NCBI GenBank assembly: GCA_945915235.1
Contig: CAMEEX010000008.1
Location: 1 to 39,548 of the forward strand
Direction: 5' to 3'
DNA length: 39,548 bases
DNA from: an uncultured Clostridia bacterium
GTDB taxonomy: Bacteria > Bacillota > Clostridia > Lachnospirales > Lachnospiraceae
In this document: positions 9,550 to 17,803 of the stretch, in pieces
Layout: every line of letters starts with the position of its first letter
Numbering within the stretch: position 1 is the first letter of the stretch
The notes under the pieces: model-generated
What the model was told of the DNA's origin: nothing
Databases searched by the model: none
The model's input: the letters and a program-made list of their open reading frames with translations, nothing else
Made by a program: the position numbers and the translations under genes

Positions 9550-9578
9550 TGGTGTGCACCTCTTTCTTATTTTCTATA

Positions 9579-9844
9579 TACCGCCTCGATATTCCATCTT
9601 CACATTGCGGCGGTAAAAAAACTTCATTTTCTTTATATTTTAATGAAACTTTACCGCCTACTCAACTTAATTTTGCCTACAGGCGGTATATTTTTTCATA
9701 ATTAACCATTGGGTGGCTTATAAATTTCAAATTTTACCGCTTAAAATAGGAACTATTAACCATGAGCGGTAATAACAGATATATTTTTTTAAATTCAGCC
9801 CGTTTTCTACCGCCCCGCTCACAGTATCCAGGGTTCAGGCGGTA
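9579..9844. repeat. array of four 37-bp inverted-repeat units (eight half-sites)
   Basis: Each unit is a 7-bp half-site, 23 non-conserved bases, then its reverse complement, 37 bp in all. Units lie at 9579-9615, 9652-9688, 9735-9771 and 9808-9844. Three use TACCGCC with GGCGGTA. The third uses TACCGCT with AGCGGTA, so both arms changed together. Unit starts are 73, 83 and 73 bp apart, close to 7, 8 and 7 helical turns. The nearest arm is 30 bp upstream of the start codon of the 336-aa gene. It could be an operator array for a protein bound on one DNA face, or a set of RNA hairpins. Confidence 0.85.
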
Positions 9845-9913
9845 AAACTCTCGGGAATTACATTTCACATCTGTAAGACCGCTCCGGATTTGCCATAGCT
9901 TCTAAAACAAGAA

Positions 9914-9963
9914 AGAATTCTGCATTGCAGAATTCTCCGCCTGAGGCGGGTCGCCTAAGCGAC
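9914..9963. repeat. three back-to-back hairpins, REP/MITE-like
   Basis: Three adjoining perfect hairpins: 9914-9936 (arms AGAATTCTGC and GCAGAATTCT), 9937-9949 (CCGCC-TGA-GGCGG) and 9950-9963 (GTCGC-CTAA-GCGAC). No T-run follows on either strand, so these are not simple terminators. The layout resembles a dispersed extragenic palindrome. A partial match to the first arm (GAATTCTGCAT) recurs near 17769. Confidence 0.6.
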
Positions 9964-10000
9964 ATAATTCAGTTCCGCCGCAGTGCGTTCCTGCCCGGAG

Positions 10001-10030
10001 GGCTTTTATATAATAATTATATAAAAAGCC
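10001..10030. repeat. AT-rich inverted repeat next to the ftsH terminator
   Basis: Arms GGCTTTTATATAAT and ATTATATAAAAAGCC pair almost perfectly around one or two bases. The inner end overlaps the left arm of the ftsH terminator hairpin, so the two structures compete for the AAGCC segment. Confidence 0.5.
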
Positions 10031-10060
10031 GATACAATCTGTTATAGATTATATCGGCTT
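10021..10060 (-). terminator. ftsH rho-independent terminator
   Basis: On the minus strand a 9-bp stem (AAGCCGATA with TATCGGCTT) is extended by five more pairs across one mismatch, around a 5-nt loop, and is followed by TTTTTATATAATT. It lies about 45 bp after the ftsH stop. Confidence 0.85.
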
Positions 10061-10103
10061 CTCACCGCTCTATCTTAATATAAGGCGATTATAATTCAAA
10101 TAT

Positions 10104-12155
10104 TTAATTCTTGTTCTCACCTGACATGCTTTCATTTCCGACTTCAACCCGAACCGTCACGGCGTTCTCCGCACCAGTCGCAGCCGTCACAGTCTCCGCA
10201 TCCCCCTGCGCCGTAGCCGCTTCCTCGTTATCGCCCTCAGCCGCCACCTCATTATTATCGTTGTCAGCATCAGTGCCTTCCGGCTTGATGCCCTTAACCT
10301 CGTTGAATATCTCCATGAACTCTTTGCCCGTGATGGTCTCCTTCTCAATGAGGAAATCAGCCACCTTGTCGAGCACGTCACGGTTCTGCGCGAGCATATC
10401 CTTGACCTTTGCATAGGCATCCTTTAAGACATTCTTCACCTCGTCATCTACATCGGCGGCTGTCCTGTCAGAACAGTTTAACACAGTTCTTCCGTCGAGG
10501 TACTGGTTCTCCACGGTCTCAAGTCCCATAAGCCCAAACCTGTCCGACATTCCGTAAAGTGTAATCATGTTGCGGACAAGCTTCGTCGCCCTCTCGATAT
10601 CATTCGAGGCGCCCGTCGTGACTGAGTTGAACACTATCTCCTCCGCCGCACGTCCGCCGAGAAGAGTGTATATTCTTGTCATAAGCTCTTCCTTGCTCAT
10701 GAGGTACTTCTCCTCCTCAGGAACCTGCATCGTGTAGCCGAGCGAGCCCATGGTTCTCGGAACTATCGTAATCTTCTGAACCGGCTCCGCGTTCTTGCTC
10801 AGCGCTGTCACAAGTGCATGACCGACCTCGTGGTAGGATACAATCTTCTTCTCCTGTGGGCTTAGAAGTCTGTCCTTCTTCTCCTTACCTGCGATGACAA
10901 CCTCGACCGACTCAAACAAATCCTTCTGGCTGACAACCCCCCTGCCGTTCTTTACGGCGTTGATTGCCGCCTCGTTAATCATATTGGCAAGGTCTGAACC
11001 CACAGCGCCTGCCGTTGCAAGGGCTATAGCCTCCAAATCGACGGTATCGTCCATGAGCACGTCCTTTGAATGTACCTTCAATATGTTGACTCTTCCCTTC
11101 AAATCAGGCTTGTCGACAATTATTCTTCTGTCAAAACGTCCAGGTCTTAACAGCGCCTTATCGAGCACGTCAGGTCTGTTCGTCGCCGCGAGTATAAATA
11201 CACCCTTTGAAGGGTCAAAGCCGTCCATCTCGGCGAGAAGCTGGTTGAGCGTCTGCTCTCTCTCGTCATTTCCACCACCGTATCTCGAATCACGGCTCTT
11301 TCCGATGGCATCAATCTCATCGATAAATATGATACATGGCGCCGACTGCTGTGCCTGCTTAAAGAGGTCACGCACTCTCGATGCACCGACACCTACGAAC
11401 ATCTCCACGAAATCCGAACCTGAAAGCGAGAAGAACGGAACTCCCGCCTCACCCGCTACTGCCTTCGCAAGGAGTGTTTTACCTGTTCCCGGAGGGCCCA
11501 CTAAAAGGGCACCTTTAGGAAGCTTCGCTCCGATATGTGTGTACTTGGCAGGATTGTGAAGGAAATCAACTATCTCCGTCAGCGACTCCTTAGCCTCGTC
11601 CTGACCCGCAACGTCCTTAAAAGTAACACCTGTTGCCTTTTCCATTCCATACATCTTGGCGTTAGACTTGCCGACGCCCATCATTCCGCCACCGCCTGAC
11701 ATTCTCTTGAACACAAAACTGAATATAAAGTATATGAGCACCCACGGAACTATATACACGAGCACGAAATCGAGTATCGATGAGCTCTTGTCCTGTATCT
11801 TCACATTGTACTCGATATTGTTATCCTTCATGTACTGGATAACATCCTCATCATAGATATAGCCGGTATAGTAGGTTAATTTAAGTCCCTCTATAGGCTG
11901 TGTTTTAGGAGTAATATGAATGACGTCCTGATCATACACGACCTTTGACACGTTACCATTATCAAGCATTTTAAGGAAGTCCGTATAGGTTATCTCCTGG
12001 CTGGTGCTGTTGTGAAGGAATGTATTCACGCAGCTTATTCCCAGTACCGTGATGACTCCCGCTATCAGTAGTATCAATATGGTCTGATTAAAACGGTTTC
12101 CCTTATTGCCGTCCTTGTTATTCTGGTTCTGATTTTTACTGTTTTTCTCGTCCAC
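10104..12155 (-). CDS. ftsH: ATP-dependent zinc metalloprotease FtsH
   Basis: 683 aa. A membrane-anchored AAA+ protease that degrades misassembled membrane proteins and selected regulators. A transmembrane helix lies at about 25-42 and a second at 127-149, with an extracytoplasmic domain between. The AAA+ module has Walker A GPPGTGKT at 220-227, Walker B IIFIDEID near 275-282, and the SRH region [20 protein letters not shown]. The zinc-binding protease motif is HEVGH at 442-446 (usually HEAGH; the change is outside the ligands). The last 60 residues form an acidic Ala/Glu/Asp-rich tail. The start is GTG at 12155, with GGGAG eight bases upstream. It is followed by a strong terminator, so it is monocistronic, and is divergent from the DUF1846 gene. 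Confidence 0.96.
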   Translation of the reverse strand: MDEKNSKNQNQNNKDGNKGNRFNQTILILLIAGVITVLGISCVNTFLHNSTSQEITYTDFLKMLDNGNVSKVVYDQDVIHITPKTQPIEGLKLTYYTGYIYDEDVIQYMKDNNIEYNVKIQDKSSSILDFVLVYIVPWVLIYFIFSFVFKRMSGGGGMMGVGKSNAKMYGMEKATGVTFKDVAGQDEAKESLTEIVDFLHNPAKYTHIGAKLPKGALLVGPPGTGKTLLAKAVAGEAGVPFFSLSGSDFVEMFVGVGASRVRDLFKQAQQSAPCIIFIDEIDAIGKSRDSRYGGGNDEREQTLNQLLAEMDGFDPSKGVFILAATNRPDVLDKALLRPGRFDRRIIVDKPDLKGRVNILKVHSKDVLMDDTVDLEAIALATAGAVGSDLANMINEAAINAVKNGRGVVSQKDLFESVEVVIAGKEKKDRLLSPQEKKIVSYHEVGHALVTALSKNAEPVQKITIVPRTMGSLGYTMQVPEEEKYLMSKEELMTRIYTLLGGRAAEEIVFNSVTTGASNDIERATKLVRNMITLYGMSDRFGLMGLETVENQYLDGRTVLNCSDRTAADVDDEVKNVLKDAYAKVKDMLAQNRDVLDKVADFLIEKETITGKEFMEIFNEVKGIKPEGTDADNDNNEVAAEGDNEEAATAQGDAETVTAATGAENAVTVRVEVGNESMSGENKN

Positions 12156-12221
12156 GAATCAATCTCCCAACTTTTTGGCATTTTTATTTTGCTTTATAAT
12201 AAGAAAGCGATGCCTTTACAT

Positions 12222-12251
12222 ATAATACCATTATCTACCATGATAAATCAA
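12222..12251 (-). promoter_or_regulatory. candidate ftsH promoter
   Basis: Minus strand: -35 TTGATT at 12246-12251 and -10 TATTAT at 12222-12227, spacer 18. It sits 67 bases upstream of the ftsH GTG. No CIRCE or CtsR box was seen nearby. Confidence 0.55.
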
Positions 12252-12363
12252 TACGATTATTGTTAAAAAAATGTTAAAATATTCTCTGTAGCATTATACC
12301 CATAAGTCTCCAAAAATATAGTAATCACACAAATCCACATTCATAAAAAATTAAAATATGAGA

Positions 12364-12392
12364 TTGAATTTAATAATATTTTTTTCTATAAT
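12364..12392 (+). promoter_or_regulatory. candidate promoter of the DUF1846 gene
   Basis: -35 TTGAAT at 12364-12369, 17-bp AT-rich spacer, -10 TATAAT at 12387-12392, 37 bases before the ATG. A near-consensus housekeeping promoter. Confidence 0.75.
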
Positions 12393-12429
12393 GAGTTTGA
12401 TTTAAAAAAATAAGAAATGAGGTTTCCCA

Positions 12430-13914
12430 ATGAAAATGACAGGCTTCGATAATGACGCTTATGTAAAAATGCAGTCCGAGAAGATTTCCGAGCGAATTGC
12501 CAAGTTCGGCGGCAAGCTGTATCTCGAGTTCGGCGGCAAGCTTTTTGACGACTTTCACGCATCCCGTGTGCTTCCGGGCTTCAAACCGGACAGCAAGATT
12601 GTTATGCTCTCCAAGTTAAAAGACAAGGCTGAAATAGTTATAGCAATCAATTCCAGTGATATTGAAAAAAATAAGGTCAGGGCTGACCTTGGCATCACTT
12701 ATGACATGGATGTTCTGCGCCTTATCGATGCTTTCCATGACTACGGTCTCTATGTAGGCAGTGTCGTCCTCACCCGTTTCTGCAACCAGCCAAGCGTTAT
12801 CGCATACCAGAAAAAGCTCGAGGCGCTCGGTATCAAGGTGTACCGCCACTATCCTATCGAGGGCTACCCCTCAAACATTCCTTTTATCGTTAGCGACGAG
12901 GGCTACGGAAAGAACGACTACATCGAGACAAGCCGCTCACTCATCGTCGTAACCGCACCGGGGCCGGGAAGCGGCAAGATGGCAACCTGCCTCTCACAGC
13001 TATACCACGACAACAAGCGCGGAATTTCTTCCGGCTACGCAAAGTTCGAGACCTTCCCTATCTGGAACCTCCCGCTTGACCACCCTGTCAATCTCGCCTA
13101 TGAGGCTGCCACAGCCGACTTAAACGATGTCAACATGATTGACTCCTTCCATCTCGCCGCTTACGGCGAAACCACCGTCAACTACAATCGTGATATAGAG
13201 ATATTCCCGGTTCTCAACACGATGTTTGAGCGCATATTAGGTTCATCACCGTACAAATCACCTACGGACATGGGTGTAAATATGGCAGGCTGTTGCATAG
13301 TCGATGAAGAAGCTGTACGCGCCGCCGCCAAGGAGGAGATACTGCGCCGTTATCACAATCTTCTCTGCCAGAAGCGACAGGGAACCATCGGCAACGAGCC
13401 GATTTACAAGCTTGAGCTTCTCATGTCAAAGGCGGGCATCAAACCGTCAGACCGTCCACTCGTCCCTGCAGCTCTTGAGCTTGCACAGCGCACAGGCAAC
13501 CCTGCTGCCTCGATTGAGCTGCCTGACGGTACAGTCATAACAGGCAAGACAGGCTCCCTTCTCGGGGCTTCGTCCGCAATGCTCCTCAACGCCCTAAAGA
13601 CCTTGGCGGGAATACCTGATGATATAGACCTCATTTCCCCTAAGGTAATCGAGCCTATACAGAAGCTCAAGGTTGACTATCTCGGCAACCACAACCCGCG
13701 CCTGCACACGGACGAGATTTTAATCGCCCTATCCATCTGTGCAGCCGAGGACGATAACGCGCGCCGCGCATTTGACCAGCTCTCCAAGCTTGAAGGCTGT
13801 GACGTACACTCCACCGTTATACTCGCATCGGTTGACCGCGACATATTCAGAAAGCTCGGCGTGAACTTAACATGCGAACCTGAATACCAGACAAACAAGC
13901 TCTACCACAGATAA
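12430..13914 (+). CDS. DUF1846 family protein
   Basis: 494 aa, cytoplasmic. Recognised as the DUF1846 family, which is common in anaerobic Firmicutes and has solved structures but, as far as I know, no proven function. Visible features are the N-terminal GFDNDAYVKMQSEKI stretch, a glycine-rich nucleotide-loop-like segment APGPGSGKMATC near residue 177, the WNLPLDHPVNLAYEAATADL segment, and a C-terminal half with an IALSICAAEDDNARRA helix. The GPGSGK loop suggests but does not prove phosphate or nucleotide binding. The ATG at 12430 has GAGG seven bases upstream; an ATG two codons later is an alternative start. It has its own promoter, is divergent from ftsH and lies 189 bp before pyrG without a clear terminator between them. 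Confidence 0.9.
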   Translation: MKMTGFDNDAYVKMQSEKISERIAKFGGKLYLEFGGKLFDDFHASRVLPGFKPDSKIVMLSKLKDKAEIVIAINSSDIEKNKVRADLGITYDMDVLRLIDAFHDYGLYVGSVVLTRFCNQPSVIAYQKKLEALGIKVYRHYPIEGYPSNIPFIVSDEGYGKNDYIETSRSLIVVTAPGPGSGKMATCLSQLYHDNKRGISSGYAKFETFPIWNLPLDHPVNLAYEAATADLNDVNMIDSFHLAAYGETTVNYNRDIEIFPVLNTMFERILGSSPYKSPTDMGVNMAGCCIVDEEAVRAAAKEEILRRYHNLLCQKRQGTIGNEPIYKLELLMSKAGIKPSDRPLVPAALELAQRTGNPAASIELPDGTVITGKTGSLLGASSAMLLNALKTLAGIPDDIDLISPKVIEPIQKLKVDYLGNHNPRLHTDEILIALSICAAEDDNARRAFDQLSKLEGCDVHSTVILASVDRDIFRKLGVNLTCEPEYQTNKLYHR

Positions 13915-14103
13915 AAATACGGCTCCTAATTTTGTTATGTTTTACCGTGAAATAAACGAATAATCTAAAGTCAAAAGTGGCAAAATGATAATTCCATTCA
14001 ATGTGATTTTGTAGTAGAATGTAGAATATTGTTTTTGTAATAAAAACATTTCAGGCAGACCCAGTCCTGAAAAAACACAACTTAAAATATACGGAGGTTC
14101 GTC

Positions 14104-15711
14104 ATGGTAAAGTACGTTTTTGTAACAGGCGGTGTAGTATCCGGTCTTGGCAAGGGTATCACCGCAGCATCACTTGGCCGTCTTTTGAAGGCCAGAGGCT
14201 ATTCGGTAACAATGCAGAAGTTCGACCCTTATATCAACATTGACCCGGGCACAATGAATCCTATTCAGCACGGAGAGGTCTTTGTTACGGACGATGGAGC
14301 TGAGACTGACCTTGATCTCGGACATTATGAGCGTTTTATCGACGAGAGTCTCGGCAAGAATTCCAATGTCACCTCCGGTAAGGTATACTGGTCGGTTCTC
14401 TCGAAGGAGCGCCGCGGCGACTTCGGCGGAGGAACCGTTCAGGTTATTCCTCACATCACGAATGAGATTAAGAGCAGACTTTTCCGCGACTTCACGAGCG
14501 AAGAGACGAAGATTGCGATTGTCGAGGTCGGCGGCACGGTCGGAGATATCGAGAGCCAGCCGTTTCTCGAGGCACTCCGCCAGTTCCAGCACGAGGTCGG
14601 CAAGGAGAACGCACTCTTCCTGCACGTCACACTCATTCCTTATCTCAAGTCCTCGGGCGAGATGAAAACGAAGCCTACGCAGGCGAGCGTAAAGGAGCTT
14701 CAGGGAATGGGAATACAGCCCGACATCATCGTATGCCGCTCCGAGTACCCTCTTGATAAGGGCATAAAGGACAAGATTGCCCTCTTCTGTAACGTGCCGA
14801 GCTCACATGTACTCCAGAACCTCGATGTAGAATATCTCTACGAGGCACCTCTTGCAATGGAGGAGGAGCACCTTGCACAGGTTGCCTGTGAGTGTCTCAA
14901 TCTTCCGTGCCCTGAGCCTGACCTTGCGGACTGGAAGGCAATGTGCACCGCACTCAAGCACCCTCACGGTGAGGTATCCGTGGCGCTCGTCGGCAAATAT
15001 ACGCAGCTCCACGATGCATATATCAGCGTTGTCGAGGCTCTAAAGCACGGCGGCATCGCAAACGGCGTGTCCGTCAGCATAAAGTGGGTTGACTCGGAGA
15101 AAGTTACCGCGGAGAATGCGGCAGAATTTTTCGGCGACGTATCTGGAATTATCGTTCCCGGCGGCTTCGGCGACAGAGGCATTGAGGGAATGATTCAGGC
15201 TATACGCTACGCAAGAGAAAACAAGCTCCCGTTCCTCGGACTCTGCCTTGGCATGCAGCTCACCATCGTGGAATTTACAAGAGATGTCATCGGCTTCAAC
15301 GATGCTCACAGCGTCGAGTTTCTTCCGGGAACCACCCACCCTGTCATTCACCTTATGCCTGACCAGGAGGGCATCGACGACATAGGAGGAACACTCAGAC
15401 TCGGCTCATACCCATGTATCCTTGATGAGACATCGAAGGCATACGCTCTCTACGGCGAGAAGGAGATTCACGAGAGACACCGCCACAGATACGAGGTCAA
15501 CAATGATTTCAGAAACGTGCTCACCGAGAACGGCATGATGCTCTCGGGAATGTCACCTGACGGAAGAATTGTCGAGATGGTAGAGTTAAAAGACCATCCA
15601 TGGTTCATCGGAACACAGGCTCACCCTGAATTCAAGTCCCGCCCTAACAGACCTCACCCGTTATTCCGCGGATTTATTGAGGCAGCGCTCAAGGAGCAGG
15701 AGAGCAGATAA
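14104..15711 (+). CDS. pyrG: CTP synthase
   Basis: 535 aa, the usual length. It makes CTP from UTP, ATP and glutamine in the cytoplasm. The N-terminal amidoligase domain begins with the [17 protein letters not shown] nucleotide-binding loop and contains [14 protein letters not shown] class I glutamine amidotransferase domain follows, with nucleophile Cys381 in LGLCLGMQL, the HRHRYEVN segment, and HPEF as the C-terminal His-Glu pair. The start ATG follows CGGAGG. In the 189-bp leader I see no GGG-start attenuator of the Bacillus pyrG kind. A strong bidirectional terminator closes the gene. Confidence 0.98.
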   Translation: MVKYVFVTGGVVSGLGKGITAASLGRLLKARGYSVTMQKFDPYINIDPGTMNPIQHGEVFVTDDGAETDLDLGHYERFIDESLGKNSNVTSGKVYWSVLSKERRGDFGGGTVQVIPHITNEIKSRLFRDFTSEETKIAIVEVGGTVGDIESQPFLEALRQFQHEVGKENALFLHVTLIPYLKSSGEMKTKPTQASVKELQGMGIQPDIIVCRSEYPLDKGIKDKIALFCNVPSSHVLQNLDVEYLYEAPLAMEEEHLAQVACECLNLPCPEPDLADWKAMCTALKHPHGEVSVALVGKYTQLHDAYISVVEALKHGGIANGVSVSIKWVDSEKVTAENAAEFFGDVSGIIVPGGFGDRGIEGMIQAIRYARENKLPFLGLCLGMQLTIVEFTRDVIGFNDAHSVEFLPGTTHPVIHLMPDQEGIDDIGGTLRLGSYPCILDETSKAYALYGEKEIHERHRHRYEVNNDFRNVLTENGMMLSGMSPDGRIVEMVELKDHPWFIGTQAHPEFKSRPNRPHPLFRGFIEAALKEQESR

Positions 15712-15748
15712 GCAATATAACAATTAAATGAGCAGAATAGCTTTATGC

Positions 15749-15785
15749 AAAAATACAGCACCCGGCAGGGCGCTGTATTTTTTTA
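15749..15785. terminator. bidirectional terminator between pyrG and the kinase gene
   Basis: Arms AAATACAGC (15751-15759) and GCTGTATTT (15772-15780) around a 12-nt loop, with a T-run on the plus strand and a matching A-run on the left side. It serves convergent pyrG and the P-loop kinase gene, which ends at 15789. Confidence 0.88.
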
Positions 15786-15788
15786 CTC

Positions 15789-16400
15789 TTATGCATTAAT
15801 TATATTTTCAGTAACCGTATAACGGTAATCGCAGTACTCCCTAACCGCGTACGCATCAAAATACTCCTTCTCCCTCGGTATCCACTTGTCCTTAAACAGC
15901 TTTAGCCGTTGCTCTCCGACACGCTTTAACAGGCGCTCCAGCCGTATATTGTCCTCAATATCAAGAAAGAGCGTTATCACCCTTCTGTCCGCGTTTTTCT
16001 CGTAGAACCTTCGCAGTACCGGGTGGCAGGAGTATGTACCCTCTATGATATTTATTTTTGTCGCTTTTAACGGTGTGGCTCCCATATAGCTCTGGCTGAT
16101 GCAGTCAAAGGGTCTGTACAGGATATCCTGTCCTTTCGCGAGCGGCTCCTCTACCTCAGCCACAAATCTATCGAAATTAATGTTGCCGCCCGGCTCACTG
16201 AGCCTCTTTTCAGTCTGCATCACTATCGGCAGATAGAAGTCGTCAATATGAAATACATTGCAGGAATACCGTCTGCCTAGCTCATCGGCGAGGGTCGTCT
16301 TGCCGGAACCGCACATTCCGTCGATTACCAGCAGAAGCTCCGTCCCTTCTGACGCTGCAGCCTCTAACTGCCGCATTATCTCTTCAATTATCTGACTCAT
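15789..16400 (-). CDS. uridine-kinase-like P-loop kinase
   Basis: 203 aa from the chosen start. Walker A GMCGSGKTT follows LLLVID near residue 25-38, and the HIDDFYLP motif (acidic substrate-site pair) is like that of uridine kinase/phosphoribulokinase-type kinases. The C-terminal half has a basic lid segment (LERLLKRVGEQRLKLFKDKWIPREKEYF). The substrate is not known. The reading frame is open further upstream, but ATG at 16400 begins just after the stop of the ECF S-component gene (16405), which has an AAAGG stretch in its last bases; the longer start would overlap that gene by 44 bp. It is probably translationally coupled to the transporter gene, which hints that it acts on the imported molecule. 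That is inference. Confidence 0.82.
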   Translation of the reverse strand: MSQIIEEIMRQLEAAASEGTELLLVIDGMCGSGKTTLADELGRRYSCNVFHIDDFYLPIVMQTEKRLSEPGGNINFDRFVAEVEEPLAKGQDILYRPFDCISQSYMGATPLKATKINIIEGTYSCHPVLRRFYEKNADRRVITLFLDIEDNIRLERLLKRVGEQRLKLFKDKWIPREKEYFDAYAVREYCDYRYTVTENIINA

Positions 16401-16404
16401 ACCT

Positions 16405-16983
16405 TTATTTACCCGAAGCCTGTCCTGACACTGTGGATCTGCTCTCATTTCCCATGCTAAGAGGCACGACCTTGGCGCGCTTTAAAGCTACCATGATTAC
16501 CGGAATGAGTACAAGCTGTACGATAATTCCCGGAATGGCGTTAATAAATGCACCCGATATGAACATCTTCCATGTAAAAGCGTTTCCGCCTATTCCAAGC
16601 AGAATAACCTCGGCCAGAGCCCACACTGCTCTTCCGGCTAACATCGCCGTTATAAGTGATATGTAGAGCATCTTTGTGCACTGCCACTTAGCATGACTGT
16701 ATAGAAATCCGCTGACGAAGCCGTACATGGCCATCTCAAAAGCCATCGCTATCGCCGTCGGGTATATCGGCGGCATTCCAAAGAGCAGGCCTCTTACAAT
16801 AGGGAGTAGAAAACCTATCGCGGCACCGTACTGCCAGCCGACGATAAGACCACACAGTAGCACCGGAATGTGCATCGGCAGAAGCATTCTTCCTATTGTC
16901 GGTATCTGACCTATAAGAAAAGGCAGAACTATTCCCACAGCGAACAGCATTGCCGTCACGGCAAGCTTTTTTACTTTGTTCAT
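16405..16983 (-). CDS. ECF transporter substrate-binding S component
   Basis: 192 aa with about five to six hydrophobic helices and short loops, the size and fold of energy-coupling-factor S components. The N-terminus MNKVKKLAVTAMLFAVGIVLP is the usual amphipathic start plus helix 1, and LPMHIPVLLCGLIVGWQYGAAIGFLLP is typical of one ECF S subgroup. Substrate (a vitamin or similar micronutrient) cannot be told. The T and ATPase subunits are not in the window, as is common for group II ECF systems that share an energising module. The start ATG at 16983 has AGGAGG nine bases upstream; an upstream in-frame start at 17016 lies inside the leader terminator and is rejected. Expression must pass a terminator hairpin that abuts the ribosome site. 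Confidence 0.85.
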   Translation of the reverse strand: MNKVKKLAVTAMLFAVGIVLPFLIGQIPTIGRMLLPMHIPVLLCGLIVGWQYGAAIGFLLPIVRGLLFGMPPIYPTAIAMAFEMAMYGFVSGFLYSHAKWQCTKMLYISLITAMLAGRAVWALAEVILLGIGGNAFTWKMFISGAFINAIPGIIVQLVLIPVIMVALKRAKVVPLSMGNESRSTVSGQASGK

Positions 16984-16998
16984 CACTATATTCCTCCT

Positions 16999-17058
16999 AA
17001 AAAAATTGACCCTCATCCCAACGATAAATATACACCTAAAGTTGGGTTTAGGGTCAAT
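16999..17058 (-). promoter_or_regulatory. leader with terminator and competing pseudoknot, upstream of the ECF S gene
   Basis: Minus strand. Terminator form: ATTGACCCT (17058-17050) pairs with AGGGTCAAT (17013-17005), and CCCAAC (17046-17041) pairs with GTTGGG (17022-17017), followed by a run of six T (17004-16999) that touches the AGGAGG site. Alternative form: CCTAAA (about 17052-17047) pairs with TTTAGG (17040-17035), leaving CCCAAC as its loop, which can pair with the downstream GTTGGG as an H-type pseudoknot. The two forms share the CCT bases, so they exclude each other. This is the layout of a small transcription-attenuating riboswitch or leader. No known class was recognised. Confidence 0.6.
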
Positions 17059-17082
17059 AGTTTTTATACTATATTCTTCATA

Positions 17083-17616
17083 TTAATAGTGTGTTTTCTT
17101 CGAGAAATAGAACACTGTCAGCAAATCAGATACACCGTTATATATAAGTGCGATACCTATTATTCTGAACAGAAGCTCCGCAGTTCCGAACGGATTTATC
17201 AGAATGAGAATACCGAACACAAGGCTCAGTATTGCGATGATGAGCACCGTCACGCTTCCGTCAGCCTTATACTTCATCATATCAAGAGCCTCCTGAAGCT
17301 TCACAATTCCACTTATCACGATTAATATTCCGAGTATAAAAGGCACTATGGAAATAATAAAACCTGCTCCAAAATAAAGGAACGCCGCTATGACAAAATA
17401 CACAATTCCTTTTACGACGCCGCCATTTCCGACACTGTATTTATCCCTAAAATACGAAACAAGCGACACAACGCCTATAACCGCTGCAACAATTGCAAGA
17501 ATATGAACTATTGTTACAAGTGCCGTACCCGGCTTTATCAAGAGTATAAAGCCAAGTATAAGATAAGCTATCGATGACCACACTACATCCTTACGGATTT
17601 TTTCAAATAAATTCAT
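17083..17616 (-). CDS. HdeD/DUF308-family membrane protein
   Basis: 177 aa with about six transmembrane helices. Pattern and content match the DUF308/HdeD family: the first helix pair in IAYLILGFILLIKPGTALVTIVHILAIVAAVIGVVSL, the mid segment FILGILIVISGIVKLQEALDMMK and the ending LLFRIIGIALIYNGVSDLLTVFYFSKK. HdeD relates to acid stress in Escherichia coli, but the role in Firmicutes is unknown. Start ATG at 17616 is chosen for the GGAGG seven bases upstream and for homology; the frame is open upstream without an RBS. Upstream lies a CodY-like palindrome overlapping the presumed promoter. The terminator-type hairpin of the next gene's leader follows 25 bp after the stop. Confidence 0.86.
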   Translation of the reverse strand: MNLFEKIRKDVVWSSIAYLILGFILLIKPGTALVTIVHILAIVAAVIGVVSLVSYFRDKYSVGNGGVVKGIVYFVIAAFLYFGAGFIISIVPFILGILIVISGIVKLQEALDMMKYKADGSVTVLIIAILSLVFGILILINPFGTAELLFRIIGIALIYNGVSDLLTVFYFSKKTHY

Positions 17617-17712
17617 GGTTCCCTCCGTTTCCGTGAACACATGTGTACTCCATGCGTTTTTCTGACACACTGCCCACAAATATTTTTTCTATTGTTTTCT
17701 ACAAGTATACCA

Positions 17713-17729
17713 TTATTTTCTGAAAATAA
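17713..17729 (-). promoter_or_regulatory. CodY-box-like palindrome upstream of the hdeD-like gene
   Basis: TATTTTCTGAAAATA at 17714-17728 matches 13 of 15 positions of the CodY consensus AATTTTCWGAAAATT, differing only at the two ends. On the minus strand it lies just upstream of a TATACT -10-like hexamer (about 17705-17710), where a bound repressor would block RNA polymerase. CodY represses genes when GTP and branched-chain amino acids are plentiful. The codY gene itself is not in the window. Confidence 0.5.
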
Positions 17730-17803
17730 CTATTATATTTTAATAAAATTAATTAAAAAATACGGCCGAATTCTGCATGGCTGCCACACACCACACTCAT
17801 TCA

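Noticed and set aside
9579..9844. CRISPR array
   Set aside because: The regularity is tempting, but the repeated part is only 7 bp, alternates in orientation and the inner and outer gaps differ; no cas genes are near.
13915..14103. pyrG attenuator and a hairpin at about 14047-14070
   Set aside because: TTTCAGG/CCTGAAA can pair, but an A-run follows on the plus strand, so it is no terminator for pyrG, and there is no GGG start with a downstream terminator as in Bacillus.
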